The position numbers were made by a program, and so were the translations under genes. Below, one piece after another: positions 1 through 8,072 of a stretch of DNA of 56,220 nucleotides. The DNA is from Kitasatospora sp. MAA4. Its GTDB lineage: Bacteria; Actinomycetota; Actinomycetes; Streptomycetales; Streptomycetaceae. The stretch spans positions 1 to 56,220 of the forward strand of contig NZ_JARZAI010000043.1 of NCBI RefSeq assembly GCF_029893355.1, given 5' to 3'. The notes below the pieces were generated by a model. The model saw only the letters and a list, made by a program, of their open reading frames with translations. It was not told the origin of the DNA and did not search any database. How positions within the stretch are numbered: position 1 is the stretch's first letter; every line of letters starts with the position of its first letter.

Positions 1-1
1 G

Positions 2-2656
2 GGGGTGGGTGACCCCGGTTTTCTGCGGCTACCATGGGGGGGGGGCGGGGCGTGGGGGGCGCTGGGGGTGCCCCGGGGGGTGGGGGGGGCGGGGGGGCCC
101 CCCCCGGCCGGCGCCGTGGTCCTGGCCGGTCCGGCGCAGCCGGCGCCGGCTCAGGACGGCTCGCTGCCCGGGCCGTTGTGCGAGCTGCGGGAGCTGCTCG
201 ACCTGCGGCCGACCGGACTGCTGGTGGTGGAGGACGTGCACCGGGCCGGGCCTGCGGACCGGGCCGAGCTGCGCGGGTTGCTCGAATACCCGCGGGACGG
301 CCTGTGCATCGTGCTGACCTGTCGGCCGGAGGAGCTGGCCGAGCCGGGCCTGGTGCTCGGCGCGGCGCTGGAACTGCCGGCGGAGCTGGCCACCCTGCGG
401 ATCGCACTGCGCCCGCTCGACCACCGCGAGGTGCGCCAGCTGGCCCTGGAGGCCATCGGCGAGAGCTGCTCGACGGAGTTCACCACCCGGCTGCACCAGC
501 GTTCCGGCGGGGTGGCGCAGGTGGTCGTGGACCTGCTGGCCGATCTGGCCCCGGGGTCGGAGGCGGACTGCGAGCGCCTGACGGCACGGCAGGTGGACGA
601 GGTCGTACTCCCCGTGCGGCCGGCCGAACTGATCCTGGGGCGCACCTGCGCGCTGACGACGGCCCACCGGCCCATCGCCTGGGCGGCCGCGGTGCTGGAC
701 GAGCCGGCCGGGGCGGCCGCCCTGGCCGAGGTCGCCGGTATGCCGGGCGCGGCCGGCCACCTCGCGCTGCTGGCTGCGCTGCGGACCGCCGCGCTTCACC
801 AACTCGGCCAGGACCGCTACGGGTTCCGGGTCCCGATGGCGGCCACCGCGGTGTACCGGACGGTTCCCGGCCCGGCCCGGCAGGCCCTGCACAGCCGGGC
901 CGCGGCGCTGCTGGAGCGGCGGGAACAGGTGCCGTGGGCACAGCTGGCCAGGCACCGTTTCGCCGGCGGGCGCAACCACGACTGGGTGGAGGGCGTGGCC
1001 AGGTCGGTCGAGGAGGCAGCCGGGACGGGCGCCCATGAGTCGGTGGTCACGCTCCTCGAGGAGGCACTGGCCGAACCCGGCCTGCCCAACTCCGCCCGGC
1101 AGCGACTGGCCCCGACCCTGGCCCGCAGCGCAGTGTTGGGCCTCAGCTCGGAGCAGACGGCGGTGCTGCTGCGCCGCGTCGTCGACGAGGGCGCGCTGCC
1201 CGGCGCGGCCCGTGGCGAGATCCGGCTCGGGCTCGGCCTGCTGCTGCTCAACCATCTCGACCAGGGAGTCGAGGCCTATCGCGAACTGATCCGAGCAGCG
1301 GAGGAGCTGGAGAGTGACCCGGCGCTGGCGGCACGCGCGCTGGCGGCCCTCGGGGCGGTGGACGTGCCGGGCGTCCCGGTGGCCGAAGGCCTCGACTGGC
1401 TGGCCAAGGCGGCGGCCCGGGCGGAGGAGAGCGGGGATGCCGCCGCCCGGACGGCGGTGATGGCCAACCGCATCAGTCTGCTGACCTCCGTGGGGGATTC
1501 CGCGGCGTGGCGGCTGCTGGAGGGGCTGCCGCAGAGCAGTGACGATCCGCACTGCCTGCACCACTGCGCCCGGGCGCTGTGCAACGCCGCCGGCGGCGCG
1601 TTCTGGCTGGGCGAGTACGGCCGCTCGGCCGACCTGCTGGCCCAGGCCCTGGAGCCGGCGGTCCGCAGCGGGTCGCGGCGGGTCGAGAAGCTCGTGCGGT
1701 GGAGCGCGGTGCTGCTGGACTGGGCCACCGGGCGCTGGGACGGCCTGGCCGCTCGCGCGCGGACGCTGGTGGCCGAGGCGGAGAACATGCCGTCGGTCGT
1801 CAACGAGGCTCATCTGGTGCTCGGCGTGGTCGCGTTGGCGAAGGGCGACTGGGTGCAGGTCGGTACCTCGCTGGCGAGACCGGACCGGCCGGGCGGCGAC
1901 GTCCCGCAGGCCGCGGCGGCGGCCGGCGCCCGGATCCGCCTGGCGCTGGCCCGTGGGGACGTGCCCGCCGCCGCCGAACGGGCGGGCGCCGTGTGGGCCG
2001 CGCTGCAGACCAAGGCGGTGTGGGCCTGGGCGGCCGGCCCCGCGCCCTGGGCGGTCGAGGCGACCGTGTGCGCAGGTCGGCCGGACGCGGCCCGCGAGAT
2101 GGTGGAGGAGCTGGCGGCGGGTATCGCGAGCCGCACCGCCCCGCTGGCCGATGCCGCGCTGACCTGGTGCCGGGGCCTGCTCGCCGAGGCGGACGGTGAC
2201 CTGGCGCGGGCCGCGGAGTGCTACCGCGAGGCCCGAGTCGGCCACCTCGCGCTGCCGCGCCCGTACGAGGCGGCGCTGCTTGCCGAGCGGATCGCCCGCT
2301 TGACGCTGGCGGCCGATCTCTCCTCGCCCGATGGACTGGATGAACTACGCCTCGCTGAGGGTGAGTTGGAGAAGCTCGGGGCCTCCTGGGACCTGGCCCG
2401 GGTGCGGACGGCGATGCGCGGACACCCGTCGGTCGACCGTCAGCCGGTCGGCCGGCCTTCGTACGGGGATCGCCTCTCGCCACGGGAGCAGGAGGTCGCG
2501 GCCCTGGCGGCCGGCGGCCTGACGAACCGTGAGATCGCCACCACCCTGTACCTGTCCCCGCGCACGGTCGAACAGCACGTCGCCCGGGCGATGCGCAAGC
2601 TGCGGGTGGCCTCCCGTGCCGACCTGTCCGTCGGGGACGGTCCGGGAGCCGAGTGA
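2..2656 (+). CDS. LuxR-family LAL-type regulator, 5' truncated
   Basis: This is the C-terminal part of a large ATP-binding LuxR (LAL) transcription regulator; the frame is open to the left edge. A Walker-B-like VVEDVH element lies near position 220, followed by about 700 residues of helical, TPR-like sequence. The last 60 residues are a LuxR helix-turn-helix with the typical SPREQEVAALAAGG and TNREIA elements. The Walker A motif and true start must lie to the left. The first ~110 bases are homopolymeric G/C and encode a Gly/Pro-rich peptide that does not look like a LAL protein, so the coding sequence is credible only from about base 130. No TTA codon was seen. It is not obviously in an operon with the protease that follows 281 bases later. 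Confidence 0.85.
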   Translation, partial: GVGDPGFLRLPWGGGGAWGALGVPRGVGGAGGPPPAGAVVLAGPAQPAPAQDGSLPGPLCELRELLDLRPTGLLVVEDVHRAGPADRAELRGLLEYPRDGLCIVLTCRPEELAEPGLVLGAALELPAELATLRIALRPLDHREVRQLALEAIGESCSTEFTTRLHQRSGGVAQVVVDLLADLAPGSEADCERLTARQVDEVVLPVRPAELILGRTCALTTAHRPIAWAAAVLDEPAGAAALAEVAGMPGAAGHLALLAALRTAALHQLGQDRYGFRVPMAATAVYRTVPGPARQALHSRAAALLERREQVPWAQLARHRFAGGRNHDWVEGVARSVEEAAGTGAHESVVTLLEEALAEPGLPNSARQRLAPTLARSAVLGLSSEQTAVLLRRVVDEGALPGAARGEIRLGLGLLLLNHLDQGVEAYRELIRAAEELESDPALAARALAALGAVDVPGVPVAEGLDWLAKAAARAEESGDAAARTAVMANRISLLTSVGDSAAWRLLEGLPQSSDDPHCLHHCARALCNAAGGAFWLGEYGRSADLLAQALEPAVRSGSRRVEKLVRWSAVLLDWATGRWDGLAARARTLVAEAENMPSVVNEAHLVLGVVALAKGDWVQVGTSLARPDRPGGDVPQAAAAAGARIRLALARGDVPAAAERAGAVWAALQTKAVWAWAAGPAPWAVEATVCAGRPDAAREMVEELAAGIASRTAPLADAALTWCRGLLAEADGDLARAAECYREARVGHLALPRPYEAALLAERIARLTLAADLSSPDGLDELRLAEGELEKLGASWDLARVRTAMRGHPSVDRQPVGRPSYGDRLSPREQEVAALAAGGLTNREIATTLYLSPRTVEQHVARAMRKLRVASRADLSVGDGPGAE

Positions 2657-2937
2657 ACCGCGCAGTACGGAAGCCCGTCGGCACGGATACCCGGTCTTGT
2701 TCGACGAACAGTTGCGTAGTGTCCGGGAGTTGACCGTCAATTCGGCGCGCTGCTTTGCTTCTGTTGCCCGGGGCGGCGCCGATTCGCAAGCCGTCCAGGT
2801 GGTGCGGAGGAATCGCGCTGACGATTGCTCAGCGATTCCCGATCCGCAGGCATATGACGTCTCATCGCCGTATTTCGGGGAGACGCACGTCCGCTTTCTG
2901 TCCTCGTGGACAGATCCGACCAAGGAGTCGAACACCA
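2657..2937 (+). promoter_or_regulatory. Leader region of the C1 protease gene
   Basis: This 281-base stretch carries no convincing gene. A TTGACC hexamer at 2731-2736 is followed 18 bases later by TTTGCT, a weak candidate promoter. An AAGGAG ribosome site at 2922-2927 fixes the GTG start at 2938. The upstream extension of the open frame lacks any signal-peptide logic, so it was not used. Confidence 0.35.
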
Positions 2938-3828
2938 GTGCGTATCAAGAGCTTCTCCGCCATAGCCGCCGTCCTGGCGCTGTCGTGCCTGGCGCCGGTG
3001 GCCAGCGCCGCCGCCGCGACCAGGTCCGACGAGCCGTCCGCGGGCTCCGAGCAGCATGGTCTGGGCCTCAACATCTCCGCCCTGCGGGCCCACGCCTTCG
3101 GCGCCGGCGCGCAGGAGGACACGGCGCAGGCGCCCCTCCAGCGCGAGGGTGCCGTGCCGTCCAGCGCGGACCTGACCCAGTACGCACCGACGCCCGGTGA
3201 CCAGGGGCCGGTCGGTTCCTGCGTGGCCTGGGCCACCGGCTACACCTCGTACGGCCTCCTGATGAACGAGCAGCACATCAGCGGCTTCCCGACGGCGCCC
3301 ATGTTCATCTACGCGCAGATCGCCCAGGGCAACGACCAGGGCACCTACGCGGGCGTCGCCCTCCCCATGGAGCAGGCGCAGGGGATCGACACCAAGTCCG
3401 ACTACTGGCAGGGGGACTTCGACTACACCACCCAGCCCGACGCCAACGAGCGCGCGAACGCGGCGAACTACAAGCTGTCCGGCTTCAAGACGCTGCCCGT
3501 CAGCGGCCCGGACGCCCGGGCTGCCATCGAGGACGCGATCTCCCAGGGCGAGCCCGTGCCGATCGGCTTCACGGTGCACCAGAGCTTCATGGGGCTGAAC
3601 GCCCAGAGCGCGTCCAACTACAGCTACCTCCCGGGCAACTCCAGCAGCGACCCGGTGGTCGGCGGGCACGAGGTGACCATCGTGGCCTACAACGACCAGG
3701 GGGTGAAGATCGAGAACAGCTGGGGCAGCGGCTGGGGTGACGGCGGCTTCTTCACGGTGCCGTGGAGCTTCTTCAACACCGGCGACGTCGACGAGATCCA
3801 CGCCGTGGGCGGACTCGTCCAGAACTGA
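2938..3828 (+). CDS. Secreted C1-family (papain-like) cysteine protease
   Basis: This encodes a 296-residue exported protein starting at GTG, 10 bases after AAGGAG. The N-terminus is a signal peptide: a basic RIK, then a hydrophobic stretch ending around ASAAAA (residues 22-27). The papain-family catalytic set is visible: oxyanion Gln89 and Cys95 in the GDQGPVGSCVAWA block, His244 in VGGHEVTIVAY and Asn260 in ENSWGSGWGDGG. A prodomain is short or absent (about 45 residues between the signal peptide and the mature-like domain). It probably degrades extracellular protein or peptides. The glutamic protease gene follows after a strong terminator, so the two are likely separate transcription units. 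The family call is firm; the substrate is unknown. Confidence 0.9.
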   Translation: MRIKSFSAIAAVLALSCLAPVASAAAATRSDEPSAGSEQHGLGLNISALRAHAFGAGAQEDTAQAPLQREGAVPSSADLTQYAPTPGDQGPVGSCVAWATGYTSYGLLMNEQHISGFPTAPMFIYAQIAQGNDQGTYAGVALPMEQAQGIDTKSDYWQGDFDYTTQPDANERANAANYKLSGFKTLPVSGPDARAAIEDAISQGEPVPIGFTVHQSFMGLNAQSASNYSYLPGNSSSDPVVGGHEVTIVAYNDQGVKIENSWGSGWGDGGFFTVPWSFFNTGDVDEIHAVGGLVQN

Positions 3829-3835
3829 TCCACCC

Positions 3836-3869
3836 GGCCCCTCCCCGGCCGTGCTGCCGGGGAGGGGCC
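3836..3869 (+). terminator. Strong hairpin after the cysteine protease gene
   Basis: A perfect 14-bp inverted repeat (GGCCCCTCCCCGGC / GCCGGGGAGGGGCC) with a 6-base CGTGCT loop starts 7 bases after the stop codon. There is no U-tract, as is usual for actinomycete hairpins. It should separate the C1 protease transcript from the G1 protease gene. Confidence 0.8.
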
Positions 3870-3912
3870 GGCCCGCTCCCGCAACCACGTTCTCGTTCGG
3901 AGAGGAATCCTC

Positions 3913-4626
3913 ATGTCCGAGACAAGCTCCGCCCGTCTGCTCGCGGTGGCCGCCGGCCTGGCCGTCGCGGTGCTCGCCGCGCCTGCGGCAGCCGCCGCCA
4001 CCCCGGCCGGCACCGCCACGTCCGGGATCTGGGCCGGCTACCAGGCCGGCGGCCCTCCCGGCAGCTTCACCTCCGTCTCCGCCTCCTGGGTCCAGCCCGC
4101 CGTGACGTGCGGCGCGCAGGACACCTACGCCTCCTTCTGGGTAGGCCTGGACGGCTCCGGCCCGCTGGAGCAGACCGGCACCGAGGCGGACTGCTTCAAC
4201 GGCCAGCCCGTCTACCGCGCGTGGTGGGAGGTGCTCCCGGCCGCCGAGACGCCGTACTCGGTGACCGTCCAGCCCGGCGACCACCTGACCGGCAGCGTGG
4301 TCGACAACGGTGACGGCACGTTCACCATGACCGTGGCGGACAGCACCCAGAACTGGACGCAGAGCACCGTCCAGCAGGGGTCCGCAGGATCGCAGGACAG
4401 CACCGCCGAGGTCATCGCCGAGGCACCCCAGCTCGGTGGGCAGCGAGCGAGCCTGTCCAACTTCGGAACGGTGAACTTCACTGGCGCCACCGCCAACGGC
4501 GCCCCGCTCGGTAGTTACTCGCCCCTCGAAGTCGTGCTGGGCGACGGGGACGGAGGTGCCGTGCTGGCGCAGCCCGGCCCGATCTCCGCCGGGGACTTCG
4601 CCGTCACCTGGGAGAACGGCGGCTGA
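3913..4626 (+). CDS. Secreted G1-family (eqolisin-type) glutamic endopeptidase
   Basis: This encodes a 237-residue protein with a Sec signal peptide (residues 1 to about 29, Ala-rich with a likely AAA cleavage site). The rest matches the G1/A4 peptidase fold: SVSASWVQPAV near residue 54, SFWVGLDGSGPLEQTG with the putative catalytic Gln87, and STAEVIAEAP with the putative catalytic Glu166. These correspond to the Gln/Glu dyad known in fungal scytalidoglutamic peptidase. Such enzymes cleave protein at acidic pH, which suggests an extracellular role in acidic niches. GAGAGGA at 3899-3905 precedes the ATG. Its position next to a C1 protease suggests a small exoprotease island. The enzyme family is clear from the motifs; activity is inferred. 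Confidence 0.88.
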   Translation: MSETSSARLLAVAAGLAVAVLAAPAAAAATPAGTATSGIWAGYQAGGPPGSFTSVSASWVQPAVTCGAQDTYASFWVGLDGSGPLEQTGTEADCFNGQPVYRAWWEVLPAAETPYSVTVQPGDHLTGSVVDNGDGTFTMTVADSTQNWTQSTVQQGSAGSQDSTAEVIAEAPQLGGQRASLSNFGTVNFTGATANGAPLGSYSPLEVVLGDGDGGAVLAQPGPISAGDFAVTWENGG

Positions 4627-4627
4627 C

Positions 4628-4652
4628 GCGCCGTCGGCCTCGCTCACGGCGC
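4628..4652. terminator. Possible bidirectional hairpin between convergent genes
   Basis: GCGCCGT at 4628-4634 pairs with ACGGCGC at 4646-4652 across an 11-base loop. It begins just after the G1 protease stop and overlaps the last codons of the leftward LAL gene. A 7-bp stem is modest, so this is a weak call. Confidence 0.35.
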
Positions 4653-7469
4653 TCCGAGTGCGGCGGTGACGCCCGTGTCGCACAGGGCTCTTCTGGGGAC
4701 GCCGAGTTTCTTCAAGGTGTCGGCGACGTGGTGCTCTGCGGTGCGCGGTGACACGCACAGGGCCTGGGCGATGTCCAGGTTGCTGGCGCCGTCGGCGAGG
4801 AGCAGTGCGACCTGCAGCTGTCGAGGGGAGAGCTGCCGGTCGCAGCCGCGTCGCCCGCGCGGGCGGGGGAGTGTCAGACCCAGGTCGCGCAGGGTCCGCT
4901 GGCAGCGGGAGGCATCCGCAGTGGCGCCCAAGCGTGTGTAGACGTCGGCGATTCGGGCCAACTGCTGGGTCGCGGCGTGCGGTTCGGCGGGCAGCCTGGT
5001 GTGGGCGAGGTACTCGTCGGCCTGCGCGGCCTGGTAGGGCCGGCCGGCGGCCTGGTAGATCAGCTGGGCGCGCTGGAACTGCTCGCCGGCCGCAGCGGCG
5101 GCGCCGGCGTCCGCCAGCAGCAGTCCGTGGCTGAGGGCGAAGGCGGCGGCCGCGGCGGGGCTGTCGTGGCCGGCGGTGGGGTGTTCGGCATGGGTGACCA
5201 GCTGGCGGGCGGCCTCCTGGTGCCCACAGGCCAGTGCGGCTCGCACGGCGACCGGGAGTAGGCCGCCGACCCAGGGGCGCGGTGTGCTGGGCAGGACGTC
5301 CGCAAGCGCGGCCCACGCGCCGTGTGGATCTCCCTGGGCCAGCCGGACGTGGGCGATGCCCGCGATGGCGCCGAGTACCTCGCCGGCCTCGGCGGGCGGC
5401 TCCTCCAGGGCTGCGGCGCGGCCGAACTCGGCCAGGGCGCGGTTCCACTGCCCGCGCACCGCAGCCAGGTTCCCGCGGACGACGGCGGCGGCCCGGTCGA
5501 CCCGCGGCGTGCCGCCGGCGTCCGCGGCGAGCGCCGTGACCCGGTCGGCCAGGCCCGTCCACCGGCCGGCCAGCCAGTCGAGGACCAGCAGGCCGGTGCG
5601 GCCGCGCAGCTCCAGGTCGGCAGCGCGGCTGCGCCCGCCCAGGTTCTGGCACTCCGTCAGCAGGTCGGCGGCGCGTTCGTCGTGGCCGTGCTCCATCGCG
5701 GCGACGCCGACATCGTGGATCGCGCGCGCGTACTCCCGCAGTACCTCGCGATCGGCATCGGAGCGGGGCAACCGGTCGACCAGCGTCCAGACGGCCGGGT
5801 CCCCGTCCCGGGCCATCAGGCCCAGCCGGGTGCCCCGCACCGCGGCGTGTGCCACGGGGCAGGACAGCGCCGCGACGGTCCGCTCGGCGTGCTGCAGCCA
5901 CGTCCGGTACAACCGGGGCTCGCTTCGGGCGAGCCCGGCCATGGCGCGCACGGCCAGTTCCGGTCGGCCGGCCAGCTCTCGCACGGCCTGCCGCAGCTCG
6001 GGGGAGCCGGACCGGTCGGCCTGGTCGACCAGGACCAGGCCCAGGGCGAGCCGGATCTCCCCGCGGACCTCCACCGCGAGGCCGGGGTCGGCCAGCAGCC
6101 GGCGGAGTTCGTCGGTGTTGGGAGCGACCTCGTCGCCGTCCCGCGCGAGGCGGGCCAGCGCCAGCGCGCAGCGGGCCCGCGAACCGGGGTCGAGCTGCGG
6201 CTCGGCCAGGACGGCCCGCAGCAGCGGCCCGGCGGTGCCGCCGTCGCCCCGGGCGGCGGCCTGCGCGGCGGCGGCCTCGGCTTCGGGCAGCCAGTCGGCC
6301 AGGTCACCCAGCGCCTTCGCGTGGTAGGCGACCTGCACCAGCGGGGGAGCCGGCTGAGCACCCAGGACCTGGCGGGCGGTGCGGTGCAGGCTCTCGCGGC
6401 GCGGGCCGGGGATGTCCTGGTACACGGCCTGCCGGGCCAGGGCATGGCGCAGTCCGTACCGCCCCGGGACGTGCTCGTGCAGCACCGCCGCCCGCAACCC
6501 CTCCGCCAGCGCGGCGGGCGCCAGCGCGGCGTCCACTCCGGCGACCTGCGCGAGCGTCCCGCAGCCGGCGGCGGTGCGGAGCACGGCGGCCGCGTGGGCG
6601 AGGGCCGTCGCCGCGGGGGACAGGCCCGCCAGCCGGCCCAGGACGGCCTCGGCCAGCGCCCGCGGCACCCTGGCGCGCTCCAGAGCCTCGACCACGTCGC
6701 CACCCGGCCGGCCCTGCCTGCTCCAGTCCGCCAGGGTGGCCAGGTCCTCCTGCACGACCAGCGGCAGCCCGGCGCTGCGCTCGAAGAGCGTGCGGGCGAC
6801 GGCGGGTCCGGCCCAGGAGCCGAGGGCGGTGGACATGCCCTGTACGTCAGGTTCGGTCAGCGCCTCCAGGGCGATCTCCACGCCCGCCGTCCCGGGCGGA
6901 CGGCGGTAGGGGGTGCCGAGCACCGGAGTGCCGGCCGGGAGGTCCTGGTGCCGGTAGGTCAGCAGCAGTCCGACGTGCTCCGGCACGTCGCGGGCCAGCA
7001 GGAACAGCAGATCGCGGGTGGCCGGGTCGGCCCACTGCACGTCCTCGACGACCAGCACCACCGGGCCCAGCGCCGCCAGGATCCCGCGCACCGCGCCCAC
7101 GATCTGGAAGCGGGCGGCGCGGTGGTCGGCCGGTTCCGGCGGCGCGGGCGGCAGGCGATCGGCGAGCCCGGGCAGCAGGCGGGCCAGCGCACCGGTCTGC
7201 GGGGGCAGACGGTCCGGCGCGGACCAGCCGTCGGTCCCGGCGGACACCGCCTCCAGGACGGGCCCGTACGGCAGCGACTCGCGCAGCGGATGACAGCAGC
7301 CGGTCAGCACCCGTGTCCCCTGCCGGCGCATCGCGCCGGCGGCTTCGTGGACCAGCTGGGACTTGCCCACCCCGGCCTCCCCTTCCACCAGCGCCACGGC
7401 GGGCAGCTGGGACAGCACGTCGCGCAGTCGGGCCGCCTCGCGGCTCCGGCCGACCGTTTCCGCGCTCAT
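4644..7469 (-). CDS. LuxR-family LAL-type ATP-binding regulator
   Basis: This encodes a 941-residue LAL regulator. The chosen ATG (7469) overlaps the stop of the HATPase gene as ATGA and places the Walker A motif GEAGVGKS at residues 30-37. A Walker B (VVLVVEDVQWAD) follows, then a long TPR-like helical region. The C-terminal 65 residues hold a LuxR/GerE helix-turn-helix (SPRQLQVALLLADGASNLDIA, split here as SPRQLQVALL and ASNLDIAQAL). LAL proteins bind ATP and usually activate pathway-specific genes in actinomycetes; the ligand here is unknown. The upstream extension of the reading frame was rejected because it is the out-of-frame shadow of the HATPase gene. Translational coupling suggests the two products act in one pathway. 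Confidence 0.9.
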   Translation of the reverse strand: MSAETVGRSREAARLRDVLSQLPAVALVEGEAGVGKSQLVHEAAGAMRRQGTRVLTGCCHPLRESLPYGPVLEAVSAGTDGWSAPDRLPPQTGALARLLPGLADRLPPAPPEPADHRAARFQIVGAVRGILAALGPVVLVVEDVQWADPATRDLLFLLARDVPEHVGLLLTYRHQDLPAGTPVLGTPYRRPPGTAGVEIALEALTEPDVQGMSTALGSWAGPAVARTLFERSAGLPLVVQEDLATLADWSRQGRPGGDVVEALERARVPRALAEAVLGRLAGLSPAATALAHAAAVLRTAAGCGTLAQVAGVDAALAPAALAEGLRAAVLHEHVPGRYGLRHALARQAVYQDIPGPRRESLHRTARQVLGAQPAPPLVQVAYHAKALGDLADWLPEAEAAAAQAAARGDGGTAGPLLRAVLAEPQLDPGSRARCALALARLARDGDEVAPNTDELRRLLADPGLAVEVRGEIRLALGLVLVDQADRSGSPELRQAVRELAGRPELAVRAMAGLARSEPRLYRTWLQHAERTVAALSCPVAHAAVRGTRLGLMARDGDPAVWTLVDRLPRSDADREVLREYARAIHDVGVAAMEHGHDERAADLLTECQNLGGRSRAADLELRGRTGLLVLDWLAGRWTGLADRVTALAADAGGTPRVDRAAAVVRGNLAAVRGQWNRALAEFGRAAALEEPPAEAGEVLGAIAGIAHVRLAQGDPHGAWAALADVLPSTPRPWVGGLLPVAVRAALACGHQEAARQLVTHAEHPTAGHDSPAAAAAFALSHGLLLADAGAAAAAGEQFQRAQLIYQAAGRPYQAAQADEYLAHTRLPAEPHAATQQLARIADVYTRLGATADASRCQRTLRDLGLTLPRPRGRRGCDRQLSPRQLQVALLLADGASNLDIAQALCVSPRTAEHHVADTLKKLGVPRRALCDTGVTAALGAP

Positions 7470-7954
7470 CCGAAGCTCCCCTCGCCGACCGGCCCGGCAG
7501 CTCGCGCCGCCTCCGCCGTCCGCAGCGTGGCGCCGTGGTCGCCGCCGCCGGCACCCTCCTCGCTGACGGTGCCGTTCGCGAGCGCCGCGACGATCTGCCG
7601 GCCGCGGCCGTGCTCGTCGGCCGCGCAGCTGCTGGTCCACTCCCCGTCGTGTGCGGCCGGGCCGCCGTCCATGACGTCGACCTGCAGCTCGGTGCGCCCG
7701 TCGGTCGCGTGGGCCTGCAGCCGCAGGGTGGTCGGCGGCAGCGCGTGCTCGACCGCGTTGGTGACCAGCTCGGAGACCACCAGGAGGGCGTCGAAGACCA
7801 GCTCCTCCGCGAGTCCCCAGTCGGCCAGCACCTGCCGCGCGTGGTGCCTGGCCTTCGAGGGCGCCGTGGCGTGGTGCGGCAGGCTGTACTCGTCGTGCTG
7901 CTCGACCACCGGAGCGGCACTCACGGGAGCGGGCTGAGCGGGGATCGCAGTCAT
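7466..7954 (-). CDS. HATPase_c anti-sigma-factor-like ATP-binding protein
   Basis: This encodes a small (about 162-residue) GHKL ATP-binding protein of the RsbW/SpoIIAB-like type abundant in Streptomyces. Visible motifs are the N box ELVTNAVEHAL, the G1-like DVMDGGP and the G2-like HGRGRQIVAAL. Such proteins act as anti-sigma kinases or regulators in the cytoplasm. The start is uncertain: ATG 7954 is used, but in-frame ATGs at 7987 and 8023 exist and none has a good ribosome site; 8023 lies inside a palindrome and seems unlikely. The stop overlaps the ATG of the LAL gene by 4 bases. The sequence shows no sensor domain and no identifiable partner sigma factor. Confidence 0.8.
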   Translation of the reverse strand: MTAIPAQPAPVSAAPVVEQHDEYSLPHHATAPSKARHHARQVLADWGLAEELVFDALLVVSELVTNAVEHALPPTTLRLQAHATDGRTELQVDVMDGGPAAHDGEWTSSCAADEHGRGRQIVAALANGTVSEEGAGGGDHGATLRTAEAARAAGPVGEGSFG

Positions 7955-8022
7955 GATCGTTCCAAGCTGTGAGAACCAACTGGTCATGTGATCAGTTCTA
8001 TGCGGCGCCCGCGTCCGCGACA

Positions 8023-8039
8023 TTAGGGAAACCCCCTAA
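8023..8039. promoter_or_regulatory. LuxR-site-like palindrome in a divergent promoter region
   Basis: TTAGGG at 8023-8028 and CCCTAA at 8034-8039 form a perfect inverted repeat around AAACC. It sits between the divergent HATPase/LAL pair and the next LAL gene. The layout resembles the published PAS-LuxR consensus CTVGGGAWWTCCCBAG, though one base longer. It is a candidate operator for one of the LuxR-type proteins. Confidence 0.45.
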
Positions 8040-8072
8040 CCCCCGCCCTGGTATCCCCGGCACTCTGCGTGA

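Noticed and set aside
5..130. Genuine N-terminus of the first LAL protein
   Set aside because: Homopolymeric sequence encodes Gly/Pro/Arg only and does not fit the family; it also has no Walker A.
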